Below, one piece after another: positions 8,751 through 19,865 of a DNA stretch of 64,000 nucleotides; position 1 is the stretch's first letter, and the number at the start of each line of letters is the position of its first letter. Source of the DNA: Streptomyces sp. NBC_01197 (GTDB taxonomy: Bacteria; Actinomycetota; Actinomycetes; Streptomycetales; Streptomycetaceae); NCBI RefSeq assembly GCF_036010505.1, contig NZ_CP108569.1, positions 6,712,001 through 6,776,000 on the forward strand, in the 5' to 3' direction. Made by a program: the position numbers and the translations under genes. A model generated the notes under the pieces. The model worked only from the letters and a program-made list of their open reading frames with translations. It searched no databases and was not told the origin of the DNA.

Positions 8751-9986
8751 TTGAGCAGAACCGACATGCCCGCCCCGCACCCCACCGAGCCAGCGGAGAG
8801 CCGGCTGCGCACCTTCGTACGGGTCCGCGCGGGCGGACTGCCCGGGGCCTTCTGGGTGCTGTGGGGCGGGACGCTGGTCAACCGGCTCGGCTCCATGGTC
8901 AATCCGTTCCTCAGCCTCTATCTGACCGGGATACGGGGAGTCCCGATCGGCACCACCGGGCTCATCCTCGCCGCGGTCGGGGTGGGATCGGTCATCTCGC
9001 AGCCGCTCGGCGGGTTCATCGCCGACCGCTTCGGCCGCCGGGTGGCCCTGAGCGGCGGCATGCTGGCGAACGGCGCGACCCTCCTGACGCTCGGGCACGC
9101 CCACAGCCTCGGCGTGCTCGTCCCGGCCTGCTTCGTACTCGGCATCACCATCGACTTCTTCCGGCCCGCCGCCCAGGCGCTCGTCGCGGACACCGTCCCC
9201 GCCGCCGACCGGACCCGTGCCTTCGGCCTGCTGCTGTGGTCGGTCAATCTCGGGTTCTCGATGGCGATGGTGCTGGGCGGCTACCTCGCGTCCCACGGCT
9301 ACCAGTTGATCTTCTGGCTGGACGCCGGAGCCTGCTCGGTCTTCGCCGTACTGGTGTGGCTTGCCGTCCCCGAGACCCAGCCGCCGGCCGGGGAGCACAG
9401 TGCGGGCGGCTTCCTCACCCCGGTGCGCGACCGCGCGATGCTGGCCTTCGCCGGCATCATCGTGGTCTACGCGACCGTCTTCCAGCAGGCTTTCGCGACG
9501 CTGCCGCTGGTGATGCGGGGCGAGGGCCTGTCCAGTACCGCGTACGGAACGGTCATGGCGGTCAACGGGCTGGTGGTCATCGCCGCGCAGCCGCTGATCG
9601 GCCACCGGCTCGGGGCCTTCGACAAGAGCCGGGTACTCGCCACCGGCTTCGGCGTCGCCGCCGCCGGCACGACCGTGATGGTGTTCGCCTCCACGACCCT
9701 CATGTACGGGCTCGCCGTCGCGGTGTGGACGCTGGGGGAGATCCTGGTCTTCGCGATGACCTCCTCCGTCGTCGCCGACCTGGCGCCGGCCCGTCTCCGC
9801 GGGCGCTACAACGGGTTGATCGGGATGGCCTGGGGCACGGGCTTCCTGCTGGCGCCGGTCGCCGGCACCCGGCTGCTGCTCGTCGGTTCCACGACGCTCT
9901 GGCTGACGGCCGCTTGTCTGTGCCTCGTCGCGGCAGCGGGCCAGCTCTCGCTCGCGCCGGTCCTGCGCCGCAGAACCGCGCACTGA
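8751..9986 (+). CDS. MFS transporter, probable product exporter
   Basis: A 411-residue major facilitator protein with about 12 hydrophobic helices. The cytoplasmic loop motif between helices 2 and 3 reads GGFIADRFGRRVAL, the classical MFS motif A. The start is a TTG with AGGAGAG placed 6 bases upstream; an in-frame ATG five codons later is the alternative but has a worse ribosome site. It lies 52 bp after the adenylation gene and 47 bp before the ATP-grasp gene, so it is best read as the exporter of this locus's product. The transported compound is inferred from context only. Confidence 0.88.
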   Translation: MSRTDMPAPHPTEPAESRLRTFVRVRAGGLPGAFWVLWGGTLVNRLGSMVNPFLSLYLTGIRGVPIGTTGLILAAVGVGSVISQPLGGFIADRFGRRVALSGGMLANGATLLTLGHAHSLGVLVPACFVLGITIDFFRPAAQALVADTVPAADRTRAFGLLLWSVNLGFSMAMVLGGYLASHGYQLIFWLDAGACSVFAVLVWLAVPETQPPAGEHSAGGFLTPVRDRAMLAFAGIIVVYATVFQQAFATLPLVMRGEGLSSTAYGTVMAVNGLVVIAAQPLIGHRLGAFDKSRVLATGFGVAAAGTTVMVFASTTLMYGLAVAVWTLGEILVFAMTSSVVADLAPARLRGRYNGLIGMAWGTGFLLAPVAGTRLLLVGSTTLWLTAACLCLVAAAGQLSLAPVLRRRTAH

Positions 9987-10033
9987 GCACGTACCTCACC
10001 GAACTCACCGAACTCCTTGAAGGGGCCCCCACC

Positions 10034-11275
10034 GTGCAGAAGGTGCTGCTGATAGAGGCCGACGTATCCGCGGGCGAGGACATACTGACCGCGGCGGCGG
10101 GGCTCGGCCTTGAGGCCCATGTGGCCACCCACGAGGACGTGTTCCGTTCCTACCGGCCCGAGTTGAAAGCGAAGCTCAGCGGCACCGTCTTCACCGACTT
10201 CTCCGATCCACGGACCGCTCTCGACGACCTCGCCCGCTTCTGCCGGGAGACGGGTATCGACGGGATCGTGGCCTGCTGGGAGTTCCTCTCGCCGCTGGCC
10301 ACCCGCCTCGCGGACCGGCTGGGGCTCCCCGGCCACCGCCCCGAACTCGCCGACGCCTGCCGCAACAAGTGGCTCATGGCCGAGGCGTTCGCCGCCCACG
10401 GGGTCCCGGCCCCGCGCACCGTGGTGGCCCAGGACCCGGCGGAGCTGGCCCGGCGCGTGGCGGAGAGCGGCCTGGGCTTCCCCCTCGTCGTCAAGCCGGC
10501 GGAGAACGCGGCATCCATCGGCGTCTCGGTCGTGCGCTCGGCCGCCGAACTCCCCGAAGCCGCCCGGCTGGCCCAGTCGCAGACCCACAAGACTTCGCAC
10601 GGTCTGGCCCTCGACATCACTCTGCTGGCCCAGGAGCACGTGGACGGCGACGAGTTCAGCGTCGAGACCGTCATCTCCCACGGCGAGATCCACCACTTGA
10701 CGATCACCGAGAAACTCACCACCGGAGGAACCAGTCGCGCCGAACTCGGCCACACCGTGCCCGCGGAGAGCGCGCCCGGCGTCGGCGAGGCGCTGTACGC
10801 GGCGGCCACCGCCGCGATCAGGGCGCTGGGGCTGCGCAACGGCGTCGCACACACCGAGGTGAAGATCGGCAGCGGAGGAGCCCCCAAGGTCATCGAGGTG
10901 GGCGCGCGGCCACCCGGCGACCACATCATGAGGCTGGTCAGGGAAGCGCTCGGCATCGACGAGGCACGCGCCTTCCTGCAGACGGTGCTCGGCCGGCGGC
11001 CGGACGTCGAACCCCGGCGCGAGGCGGCCGCCGCCATCCGGTTCATCACCGCACCGGAGGCCGGAGTCCTCCGGTGGACCAGCGCGCCCCCCTGCGGGGA
11101 CCACGTGATCGCGACGGCCATCTCGAAGATGCCGGGGGACGAAGTGGGCGGCCCGTACGACAACATGGGCCGCATCGGACAGATCATGCTCCGTGGAGCC
11201 ACCGCGGCGGAGGTCAACAAGGTGGCGGCCGAGGCCATGGACGCGATCACGGTGGAGATGGTGAGGCAGTGGTGA
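10034..11275 (+). CDS. ATP-grasp ligase, single module
   Basis: A 413-residue protein of the ATP-grasp family (BacD/carbamoyl-phosphate-synthase-like). The N-terminal pre-ATP-grasp domain starts VQKVLLIEAD. The ATP-binding lobe shows PLVVKPAENAASIGVSVV, and the metal-binding end reads HTEVKI...VIEVGARPPGD, with the Glu and Arg expected for Mg-ATP and carboxylate chemistry. Such enzymes join amino acids through an acyl phosphate. With the two modules at 2530-4995 the locus encodes three ATP-grasp units. GTG at 10034, behind GAAGGGG, is taken as the start. It ends the rightward operon; a 119-bp gap follows before the kinase-like gene. Confidence 0.88.
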   Translation: MQKVLLIEADVSAGEDILTAAAGLGLEAHVATHEDVFRSYRPELKAKLSGTVFTDFSDPRTALDDLARFCRETGIDGIVACWEFLSPLATRLADRLGLPGHRPELADACRNKWLMAEAFAAHGVPAPRTVVAQDPAELARRVAESGLGFPLVVKPAENAASIGVSVVRSAAELPEAARLAQSQTHKTSHGLALDITLLAQEHVDGDEFSVETVISHGEIHHLTITEKLTTGGTSRAELGHTVPAESAPGVGEALYAAATAAIRALGLRNGVAHTEVKIGSGGAPKVIEVGARPPGDHIMRLVREALGIDEARAFLQTVLGRRPDVEPRREAAAAIRFITAPEAGVLRWTSAPPCGDHVIATAISKMPGDEVGGPYDNMGRIGQIMLRGATAAEVNKVAAEAMDAITVEMVRQW

Positions 11276-11394
11276 GGGCGTGGCGCCCGTAGACTGACCG
11301 GCCGGTCCCGGACGGGCGGGCTTGGACGCACCCGGGTGGATCTGCCCGCCGTACGGACCTGCCTCCGAGCGGAGAATTGAGGTCGGCAGTCCGG

Positions 11395-12471
11395 ATGGCT
11401 TCGACGATGGAGATCCCCGACCTGGAGCCCGGTGCACGTCAGGCCCGGTACAGCGCTGTTTCCACGTCCCTGGCCCTGCGCGGTGGCAGGCGACTGCGTG
11501 AACTCGTGGCCACCGCCGAACCTCTCGGCTCCGGTATCGGTGGGAGATCGGCGCTGCTCGATGTCGCCGGTACGCCGGTCTTCGTGAAGCGGGTACCCCT
11601 GACGGAGTGGGAGCTCCGTGCGGATCATGTCCGGTCCACCGCGAACCTGTTCGGCCTGCCCGTCTTCTGTCAGTACGGCATCGGCGGGCCGGGTTTCGGG
11701 GCCTGGCGGGAGCTCGCTGCTCACACCATGACCACGAACTGGGTGCTCGCAGGGCAGTACCGGGGCTTCCCGCTGATGTATCACTGGCGCGTGCTGCCGG
11801 ACACGGCACCGGCTCTTCCGGACGAGCTCGCCGACGTGGAGCGGGCGGTGGCCTACTGGGGCGGCGGCCCGGAGATACGCGCTCGTATACAGGCCCTTGA
11901 GCAGTCCCCGGCGAGCATGGTGCTGTTCCTGGAGTACATACCTCAGACGCTGCGCACGTGGCTCACCGAGCAGGTACGGGCCGGTGACGAGAGCGCCGAC
12001 CGGGCCTGTTCCCTGGTGGAGAGGGAACTGGTGGCCGGCACATCCTTCATGAACGACCGCGGACTCGTGCACTTCGACGCCCACTTCGAGAACATCCTGA
12101 CGGACGGCCGAAGCCTCTACTTCGCGGACTACGGCCTGGCTCTCTCGTCCCGGTTCGACCTGTCGCGCCACGAGGCCGACTTCTTCGCGAGACACAGCAC
12201 GTACGACCGCGCCTACACACTCAGTTACCTGGTGAACTGGCTGATCAGTGGCGTGTACGGGTACGAGCGGACAGAGCGGGAGGCGCTGATACGCGCGTGC
12301 GCCGAAGGGGAACGTCCCCCGGCCGGCCCGTCGGGGGCCGCAGCGGTCCTCACCCGCCACGCGCCGCTCGCGGCGGTCGTGACGGACTTCTACGGAAGGC
12401 TGGCGGACGAGAGCCGGGAGACTCCGTACCCACTGGAGGCGATCCGCCGGATCCTTGATTCGCGGGGCTGA
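11395..12471 (+). CDS. Kinase-like (protein-kinase/APH fold) protein
   Basis: A 358-residue protein with the diagnostic catalytic-loop pattern of the protein kinase/aminoglycoside phosphotransferase fold: HFDAHFENIL (H-x-D-x4-N) followed about 15 residues later by FADYGLAL in the position of the DFG metal-binding motif. An N-terminal PVFVKRV matches the ATP-anchoring beta-strand Lys. Proteins like this phosphorylate small molecules or proteins. Next to a peptide locus and an ABC exporter it could be a self-resistance enzyme, but this is inference. ATG at 11395 is chosen with GAGG upstream; TTG 11377 and ATG 11407 are alternatives. Transcription is probably independent of the ATP-grasp gene. 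Confidence 0.72.
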   Translation: MASTMEIPDLEPGARQARYSAVSTSLALRGGRRLRELVATAEPLGSGIGGRSALLDVAGTPVFVKRVPLTEWELRADHVRSTANLFGLPVFCQYGIGGPGFGAWRELAAHTMTTNWVLAGQYRGFPLMYHWRVLPDTAPALPDELADVERAVAYWGGGPEIRARIQALEQSPASMVLFLEYIPQTLRTWLTEQVRAGDESADRACSLVERELVAGTSFMNDRGLVHFDAHFENILTDGRSLYFADYGLALSSRFDLSRHEADFFARHSTYDRAYTLSYLVNWLISGVYGYERTEREALIRACAEGERPPAGPSGAAAVLTRHAPLAAVVTDFYGRLADESRETPYPLEAIRRILDSRG

Positions 12472-12594
12472 GGGCCGTGCTTCAACCGGCAGTTCGAGGC
12501 AGCTGGACAGAACAACCCGAGTGCACTGTGCTCGCTGAGCTGGCAAGGTAGCCGCTCGCCAGTCGATTCGATACCGATCCATGAGTGAGGCAAT

Positions 12595-14304
12595 GTGCGG
12601 CCCTTCGCCGACACGGATCACGGGAAGCCCGACTTACGCGGCCCGTGGCGTTACCTGCTGTGGATGGCGGCCCGACGCCGGCGCCTCCTCCTTCTCGACG
12701 GTGTCTTCAACGTGCTGTGGTCGGGCGGACTGGCGCTGACTCCGGCAGTGATCGGCCAGGCCATCAACACCGGTCTGGTGGCGAAGGACGAGACGGCACT
12801 GGTCCGCTGGGGTCTGGCGGTCATCGCACTGGGCATCGCCACGGCGCTGTCCGCTCTGCTCGTGGAGCGCCTCGAACTGAGGGTCAAGGTCGAGCCCGGG
12901 TACGAGACGATGCGGCTCGTCACCCGCAAGGCCTGTGAACTCGGCACGACGGTCGACCGGAAGTCCTCGGCCGGCGACCTCGTCACGGCCGGCGTCTCGG
13001 ACATCAGCCTCATCGGCCAGACCCTGGAGGTGGGTGCCCGCGGCGTGGGCGGAGCCGTCGCGTTCGTCGTCGTCGCCACACTCATGCTCGTCGCCTCCTG
13101 GCAGGTCGGCCTGCTGGTGCTGATCGCGGTGCCGGCCATCCTCTTCGTCACCACCCGCCTGGCCCGCACCCTGCGCAGCAGACAGAACCGGCTCCGCACA
13201 CAGCAGTGCGAACTCACCGACCAGGCCGTCGACATCGTGCGAGGACTGCGAGTCCTGCGCGGGATCGGCGGCGAGGAACTGTTCAGCGGCCGGTACCGGG
13301 ACGCGTCGCAGCGCCTCCGGTCCGTCGCGCTGCGACAGGCGCGGGCCTCGGCGTTCCTGGGGGCGGCCAGAACGTTCCTGCCCAGCCTGCTGCTCGCCGG
13401 AGTGGTGGCCCTGGCCGGGGAGTTGGTGCTGACGGAGCAGCTGAGCACCGGGCAGATGGTGGCCTTCTACGGGTACGCCACATACCTGGTGATGCCCATC
13501 AACCGGATCACCTTCGCCGTCTCCAAGGCCATGCAGGGCCATGTGGCCGCCGCGAACGTCATCCGGCTGCTCCGGACGGAGCCCGAGGTCGGGCCCGGCC
13601 CCGAATCGGGCGCGGTGCCCGGCACCGGCGTCCTGGCCGACCCCGACTCCGGCCTGCGGGTGCCCGCCGGTGGCCTCACCGCCGTCGTGTGCTCCGCGGA
13701 CGACTCGGCCGTGCTGGCCGACCGGTTGGGGCGCTACGTCGAGTCCGGTGCGACGTACGCCGGACAGCCGCTGGCCGGCCTTCCGCTGGCCGGGGTGCGC
13801 GAGCGGATCCTCGTCACCACCACGGACGAGCACTTGTTCGCGGGCGCGCTGCGCCGCGAGCTGAATCCGGCCGGCTCCGGCTCCGACCCCTCCGACGACC
13901 AGCTGTGGGCGGCCGTCGACGCGGCCGCCGCCCGGGACGTCGTCGAGGCGCTGCCCGAGGGTCTTGACTCCCAAGTATCGGCCGGCGGGCGGGAGTTCTC
14001 CGGCGGCCAGCAGCAGCGCCTGCGGCTGGCCCGCGCGTTGATGGCCGATCCGGAAGTACTGGTCCTGGTCGACCCGACCAGCGCTGTCGACGCGAACACG
14101 GAGAGCAGGATGGCCGAGGGGATCGAGTGCCTGCGCCGGGGCCGGGCCACCGTGGTGTTCACGACGAGCGTCCTGCTGCTGCACCGGGCCGATCACGTGG
14201 CGCTGGTCCTCGACGGCACGGTGGCGGCCGAGGGATCCCACGATTCCCTGATGGCGGACGCGCGCTACCGGTCCCTGGTCGAGCGCTGGACGGCCGCCGT
14301 ATGA
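12595..14304 (+). CDS. ABC exporter half-transporter with degenerate ATP site (subunit 1)
   Basis: A 569-residue fusion of a six-helix exporter membrane domain (about 20-320) and a nucleotide-binding domain. The signature FSGGQQQR (from Phe468) is intact. The place of the Walker A loop holds LTAVVCSADDSA with no GKS/T, the Walker B region ends VLVLVDPTSAVD so the catalytic Glu is Pro, and the H-switch His is absent (VVFTTSVLLL). The subunit therefore cannot hydrolyse ATP at its own Walker site but can donate a signature motif to a partner. GTG at 12595 has GTGAGG 4 bases upstream. Its stop overlaps the partner's start (ATGA), indicating obligate co-expression as a heterodimer. Confidence 0.9.
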   Translation: MRPFADTDHGKPDLRGPWRYLLWMAARRRRLLLLDGVFNVLWSGGLALTPAVIGQAINTGLVAKDETALVRWGLAVIALGIATALSALLVERLELRVKVEPGYETMRLVTRKACELGTTVDRKSSAGDLVTAGVSDISLIGQTLEVGARGVGGAVAFVVVATLMLVASWQVGLLVLIAVPAILFVTTRLARTLRSRQNRLRTQQCELTDQAVDIVRGLRVLRGIGGEELFSGRYRDASQRLRSVALRQARASAFLGAARTFLPSLLLAGVVALAGELVLTEQLSTGQMVAFYGYATYLVMPINRITFAVSKAMQGHVAAANVIRLLRTEPEVGPGPESGAVPGTGVLADPDSGLRVPAGGLTAVVCSADDSAVLADRLGRYVESGATYAGQPLAGLPLAGVRERILVTTTDEHLFAGALRRELNPAGSGSDPSDDQLWAAVDAAAARDVVEALPEGLDSQVSAGGREFSGGQQQRLRLARALMADPEVLVLVDPTSAVDANTESRMAEGIECLRRGRATVVFTTSVLLLHRADHVALVLDGTVAAEGSHDSLMADARYRSLVERWTAAV

Positions 14305-16058
14305 GCGCGCTGCCCGTTGCCACGAACCGCGAACTCCGCGCGTATGTGCGGCGCGCCGTCCTGACCCACCGCGCCGAGTTCGGCCTGGTGATCACCCTGC
14401 AGGCGTGCTCGGCGGCCACCGGGATGTTCGCCCCGTGGCTGCTCGGCACCCTGGTCGCGGACGTGACCCAGGGCAGGGACACGGTGGAACGGATGGTCCT
14501 GCTGATCCTCGGCTGCCTGGCCGGCCAGGCCGTGCTGGTCCATCTCGCGGGGTACGCCGCCGCCGCGCTCGGCGAGAAGATCCTCGCCGGACTGCGCGAG
14601 GAATTCGTGACGGACCTGCTGGCCCTGCCCCCGGAGGTCGTCGAGGACGCGGACAGCGGTGACCTGATCACCCGGACGACCCGGGACGTCGACCTGCTCT
14701 CCAACGCCATCCGGGCCGCGATCCCGGCGACCCTGACCTCGGTCGGCATCGTCGGGTTCACCCTCGGCGCCCTGGCATTGATCAGCCCGGTCCTGCTGCT
14801 GCCGTGCCTGGTCTCGGTCCCGGTGCTGTTCGGCGCCGCCCGCTGGTACCTGCGCCGGGCGCACCAGGGGTATCTGCTCCAGGCCGCCGCCTACTCCCGG
14901 CTGACCGAGAGCCTGGCCGAGACCGCCGAGGGCGCTCGTACCGTCGACGGGCTGCGCCTGACCGCCCGCCGTATGGACCAGCTCAACGAGGACATCGCCC
15001 GCGCCTACGCCGCCGAACGCCACACCCTGCGGCTGCGCAACGTCTTCCTCCCGCTGTGCGACGCCAGTTACGCCCTGCCGGTGGCCGCGATGCTGATCAT
15101 CGGCGGCTCGCTCTACCTGCACGGAGTGGTCTCGCTGGCCGCCGTCACCGCCGGCACGCTGTACGCCTCACAACTGCTCGGCCCGCTGGACCAACTGATG
15201 TTCTGGCTCGACGAGCTCCAGTCGGCGGGCGCCGCACTGGTCCGGCTGCTGGGTCTCGCGCGGTTCCGCGGGGCCCCCTCCGTACCGGCGCCCAGGACCC
15301 TGGCCGCGGCCCCTTCGGACGGGCACGGCGGCGCCCCGCCGCGGGACATCGAGGTACGGGATCTGCGCTACGCGTACCAGCCGGAGCACGAGGTGCTGCG
15401 CGGCATCAACCTGACCATCGGGCAGGGCGAATGGCTCGCCGTCGTCGGGCCATCGGGCGCCGGGAAGTCGACGCTGGCCAAGCTGCTGGCCGGCATTTAC
15501 CGGCCGCCCACCGGAGGCATCACCGTGGGCGGCCGGGACATCGCCGGCCTGACACCCGCCGAGCGGCGGGGCACGGTGGCACTGGTGACCCAGGAGCACC
15601 ACGTCTTCCGCGGCACGCTGCGCGACAACCTGACCATCGCGCGGCCGGACGCCGAAGACGACGAGATGGCGGCCGCATTGAGCGCGGTCGACGCCTGGGA
15701 CTGGGCCGAGGCGATGGGCGTGGACACCGCGGTCGGCCCCGGGGGACAGGCGCTGGACCCGGCGAAGGTGCAGCAACTGGCCCTGGCCCGGCTCATCCTC
15801 GCGAGCCCGGACGTCCTGATCCTGGACGAGGCGACCTCACTGCTCAACCCAACGGCCGCGCGGCACCTGGAGCGCTCGCTGGCCGCCGTCACGACCGGCC
15901 GCACGGTGATCGCGGTGGTGCACCGTCTGCACACCGCCCGGGACGCCGACCGGATCGCGGTTCTCGACGACGGCCGGATCACCGAATTCGGCCCGCACGA
16001 GGAACTCCTCGCCAAGAACGGCGCCTACGCGGGGCTGTGGCGCGCCTGGCAGGGGTAG
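14301..16058 (+). CDS. ABC exporter half-transporter with intact Walker motifs and lost signature (subunit 2)
   Basis: A 585-residue half-transporter: membrane domain about 20-330, nucleotide-binding domain from about 350. Walker A GPSGAGKS is at 383-390, Walker B is DVLILDEATS with the catalytic Glu, and the H-switch His is present (VVHRLHT). The signature motif, normally LSGGQ-x-QR, is replaced by LDPAKVQQ at 485-492. It is the mirror image of subunit 1: together they would build one complete ATP site and one fully dead site. The substrate is unknown; the neighbouring peptide locus makes a role in export or immunity plausible. The gene ends before a strong hairpin terminator. Confidence 0.9.
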   Translation: MSALPVATNRELRAYVRRAVLTHRAEFGLVITLQACSAATGMFAPWLLGTLVADVTQGRDTVERMVLLILGCLAGQAVLVHLAGYAAAALGEKILAGLREEFVTDLLALPPEVVEDADSGDLITRTTRDVDLLSNAIRAAIPATLTSVGIVGFTLGALALISPVLLLPCLVSVPVLFGAARWYLRRAHQGYLLQAAAYSRLTESLAETAEGARTVDGLRLTARRMDQLNEDIARAYAAERHTLRLRNVFLPLCDASYALPVAAMLIIGGSLYLHGVVSLAAVTAGTLYASQLLGPLDQLMFWLDELQSAGAALVRLLGLARFRGAPSVPAPRTLAAAPSDGHGGAPPRDIEVRDLRYAYQPEHEVLRGINLTIGQGEWLAVVGPSGAGKSTLAKLLAGIYRPPTGGITVGGRDIAGLTPAERRGTVALVTQEHHVFRGTLRDNLTIARPDAEDDEMAAALSAVDAWDWAEAMGVDTAVGPGGQALDPAKVQQLALARLILASPDVLILDEATSLLNPTAARHLERSLAAVTTGRTVIAVVHRLHTARDADRIAVLDDGRITEFGPHEELLAKNGAYAGLWRAWQG

Positions 16059-16173
16059 GCGCTTTCTCGGCCCTGGTGGTCGTCTTCGCCCTGCGGGAGA
16101 CCGTATCTCCCGCTGAACCGCACTACGGTCCTGGAGAGCTGATCACGGAGCCGGCGAAGGGCCTTGGCGGCCC

Positions 16174-16219
16174 GGGTAACTGCAGGCCCGGCCCCCGTGG
16201 CCGGGCCTGCAGTGAACCC
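16174..16219. terminator. Strong hairpin terminator between the ABC operon and hutG
   Basis: A perfect 14-bp stem, CTGCAGGCCCGGCC at 16180-16193 pairing with 16199-16212 across a 5-nt loop. A further GGGT/ACCC pairing at 16174-16177 and 16216-16219 lies outside it. It sits between convergent genes and probably ends transcription from both sides. Confidence 0.88.
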
Positions 16220-16245
16220 GCCACCAAGGGCGTCACCCTGCCCCG

Positions 16246-17228
16246 CTACGGCCGCTTGCCCGCCGTGCCTGTCGACGTCAGGATGCGGTGGATCAGACGG
16301 GCGCCCGCCCGTGCCGTGCGGCGGTCGATGTCGAGGCCCGGGCTCAGTTCGGCGACATCGACCAGCAGGGGAGCCCCCGCGGCCGCCACTCGTGCGCAGA
16401 CGTGCTCGATGATCTCCATCTGTACGCCGTAGGCGGCCGGGGCGCTGACCCCGGGAGCCGTGCCGGCGGGCAGCACATCGAGGTCGATGCTCAGGTGGAC
16501 GATGTCGCAGCTCGCCAGGAACGCGTCCACGAACCCGTCGATGCGCGGCAGGTCGAACATGCGGCAGCGGGTGTCCGGCAGATACCGCACGCCGAGCTGG
16601 TCCGCGGTGCGGAACAGCCGCTCGGTGTTGCTCGGCTGGCTCACGCCCAGCACCCAGTAGTTGAGCTTTTCGCCGCGCTGCTGCTCGCCATGTGCCATTT
16701 GCAGGAACGGTGTGCCGGAGCTGGGCTGTATGTCGTCGCGCAGGTCGAAGTGGGCGTCGAGGTTGAGAACCCCGAGGCGGCCGCCCTCGTGCACCGCGCG
16801 CGTCCCGGCCAGCCCGAGGTAACTGCCGTAGGCCACCTCATGGCCGCCGCCGAGCACCACCACCGGATGGCCCCGGTCGATGAGCGGGGTGATCACCTGG
16901 CCCAGGCGGTGCTGCCCCTCTTCGAGGTGGCCGTCGGCCACCTCGATGTCGCCGAGGTCCACCGCCCGTACCGGCCTCGGAAGCGCCATGGGCGCGAGAG
17001 CGGCGCGCAGTTCACGCGGTCCGTCGGCCGCGCCCTGGCGGCCCTTGTTCCGGCGGACGCCCTCGTCGCTGCGGAAGCCGACGAAGGCCACGTCGCCCGG
17101 CTCCGCGTGGCCGGCGCCGAGGCCGACCACATGGTGCCAGCGCAGGTTGTCGGTCCCGGGTCCGTCGTCACGGCCCGTCCAGGGTTCGGGGGCCACGTCC
17201 GTCATCGACAGCGGTGTGGGGGTCGTCG

Positions 17229-17232
<4 letters not shown>
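16246..17232 (-). CDS. hutG: Formimidoylglutamase (histidine utilisation)
   Basis: A 328-residue ureohydrolase of the arginase/agmatinase superfamily. The binuclear manganese ligand motifs are [18 protein letters not shown] and [10 protein letters not shown]. Given its place directly behind hutU, it most likely hydrolyses N-formimidoyl-glutamate to glutamate and formamide, the last step of the direct pathway. The ATG at 17232 overlaps the hutU stop (ATGA), so the pair is translationally coupled as hutU-hutG. Agmatinase or guanidinobutyrase is the alternative by family, but the context favours HutG. Confidence 0.93.
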
Positions 17233-18911
<1,679 letters not shown>

Positions 18912-19019
18912 GGTGCCTCCTGGGGAAGGGTCTGGGGGTGGGAAGCCGGTGGTGACGTACCGGCGTGTTCTCCCATGACAGGCGGCGGGCGGGGCGGGGA
19001 CCAGCCCTGCCGCCCCGGT

Positions 19020-19058
19020 TTCTCGGATCCGAGAACGGGAACCCGGCTCACCTATAAT
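19020..19058. promoter_or_regulatory. hutU/hutC divergent operator and hutC -10 box
   Basis: A perfect 16-bp palindrome, TTCTCGGATCCGAGAA, at 19020-19035 is followed by a consensus -10 hexamer TATAAT at 19053-19058. The -35 region of that promoter would overlap the right arm of the palindrome, so a bound protein should block it. The GGATCC core resembles the palindromes before hutH and hutI. The binding protein (HutC or one of the IclR proteins) is not known. Confidence 0.7.
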
Positions 19059-19097
19059 TTCCGCGGCGGGGCATACGGGGGCGGACTGGTGACAGGG

Positions 19098-19865
19098 ATG
19101 GTGAGCGGCTTGACCGTGAGCGCTGCGGACCTGGCCCGTCTGTACGGGGAGCGTTCGGCCGGCGCCGCCCCGGCGTACCAGCGGATCAAGGACCTGGTGG
19201 CGGAGCAGATCCGCAGCGGACGCTGGCGGGAGGGCGACCCGCTGCCCTCGGAGAGCCAGTTCGTCGCCTCGCTCGGGCTGTCCCGGATGACGGTCAACCG
19301 CGCGCTGCGCGAACTCGCGGCGCAGGGTCTGATCCGGCGGGTGATGGGCGTCGGCAGCTTCGTGGCCCTGGTCAAGGGCAGTTCGGGCCTTGTCGAGGTG
19401 CAGAACATCGCCGAGGAGGTCCGCCGCCGGGGCCACCGCTACGAAGCACGGGTGCTGTCGGTCCGTGACGAGCCCGCCGATGCCAGGGCCGGCGCCGAGC
19501 TCGGAGTCGCCGCCGGGCGGCCCGTGTTCCACTCCCGGGTCGTGCACAGCGAGAACGGCGTGGTCATCCAGTTGGAGGACCGCTACGTCAACCCGGCTTT
19601 CGCCCCTGGGTACTTGGAGCAGGACTTCACCGAGCGGACTCCGTTCGCCTTCCTCTCCGACGTCGCCCCGCTCGACCGCGGGGAGCACATCGTGGAAGCG
19701 GTGCTGCCCAGCGCCGAGGAGTGCGCCCTGCTCGGTGTCGCCGCATCGGAGCCCTGCCTGCTCATACACCGCCGCACCTGGTCGCGGGGCGCCCTGGTGA
19801 GCATCGCGCGACTGCTGCACCCCGGCTCGCGCTACCGGCTCAAGGGCGCCTTCGAGCCGGAGTGA
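19098..19865 (+). CDS. hutC: HutC-type GntR family repressor of histidine utilisation
   Basis: A 255-residue regulator with an N-terminal winged helix typical of GntR proteins ([16 protein letters not shown]...[25 protein letters not shown]) and a C-terminal UTRA ligand domain (about 95-250) as in HutC, which senses urocanate. It is divergent from hutU and its last 26 bp overlap the end of the convergent IclR gene. ATG at 19098 is preferred; GTG codons nearby are possible. A likely target is the TGTATATACA palindrome at 20753-20762, the sequence type reported for HutC in proteobacteria. Confidence 0.88.
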   Translation: MVSGLTVSAADLARLYGERSAGAAPAYQRIKDLVAEQIRSGRWREGDPLPSESQFVASLGLSRMTVNRALRELAAQGLIRRVMGVGSFVALVKGSSGLVEVQNIAEEVRRRGHRYEARVLSVRDEPADARAGAELGVAAGRPVFHSRVVHSENGVVIQLEDRYVNPAFAPGYLEQDFTERTPFAFLSDVAPLDRGEHIVEAVLPSAEECALLGVAASEPCLLIHRRTWSRGALVSIARLLHPGSRYRLKGAFEPE

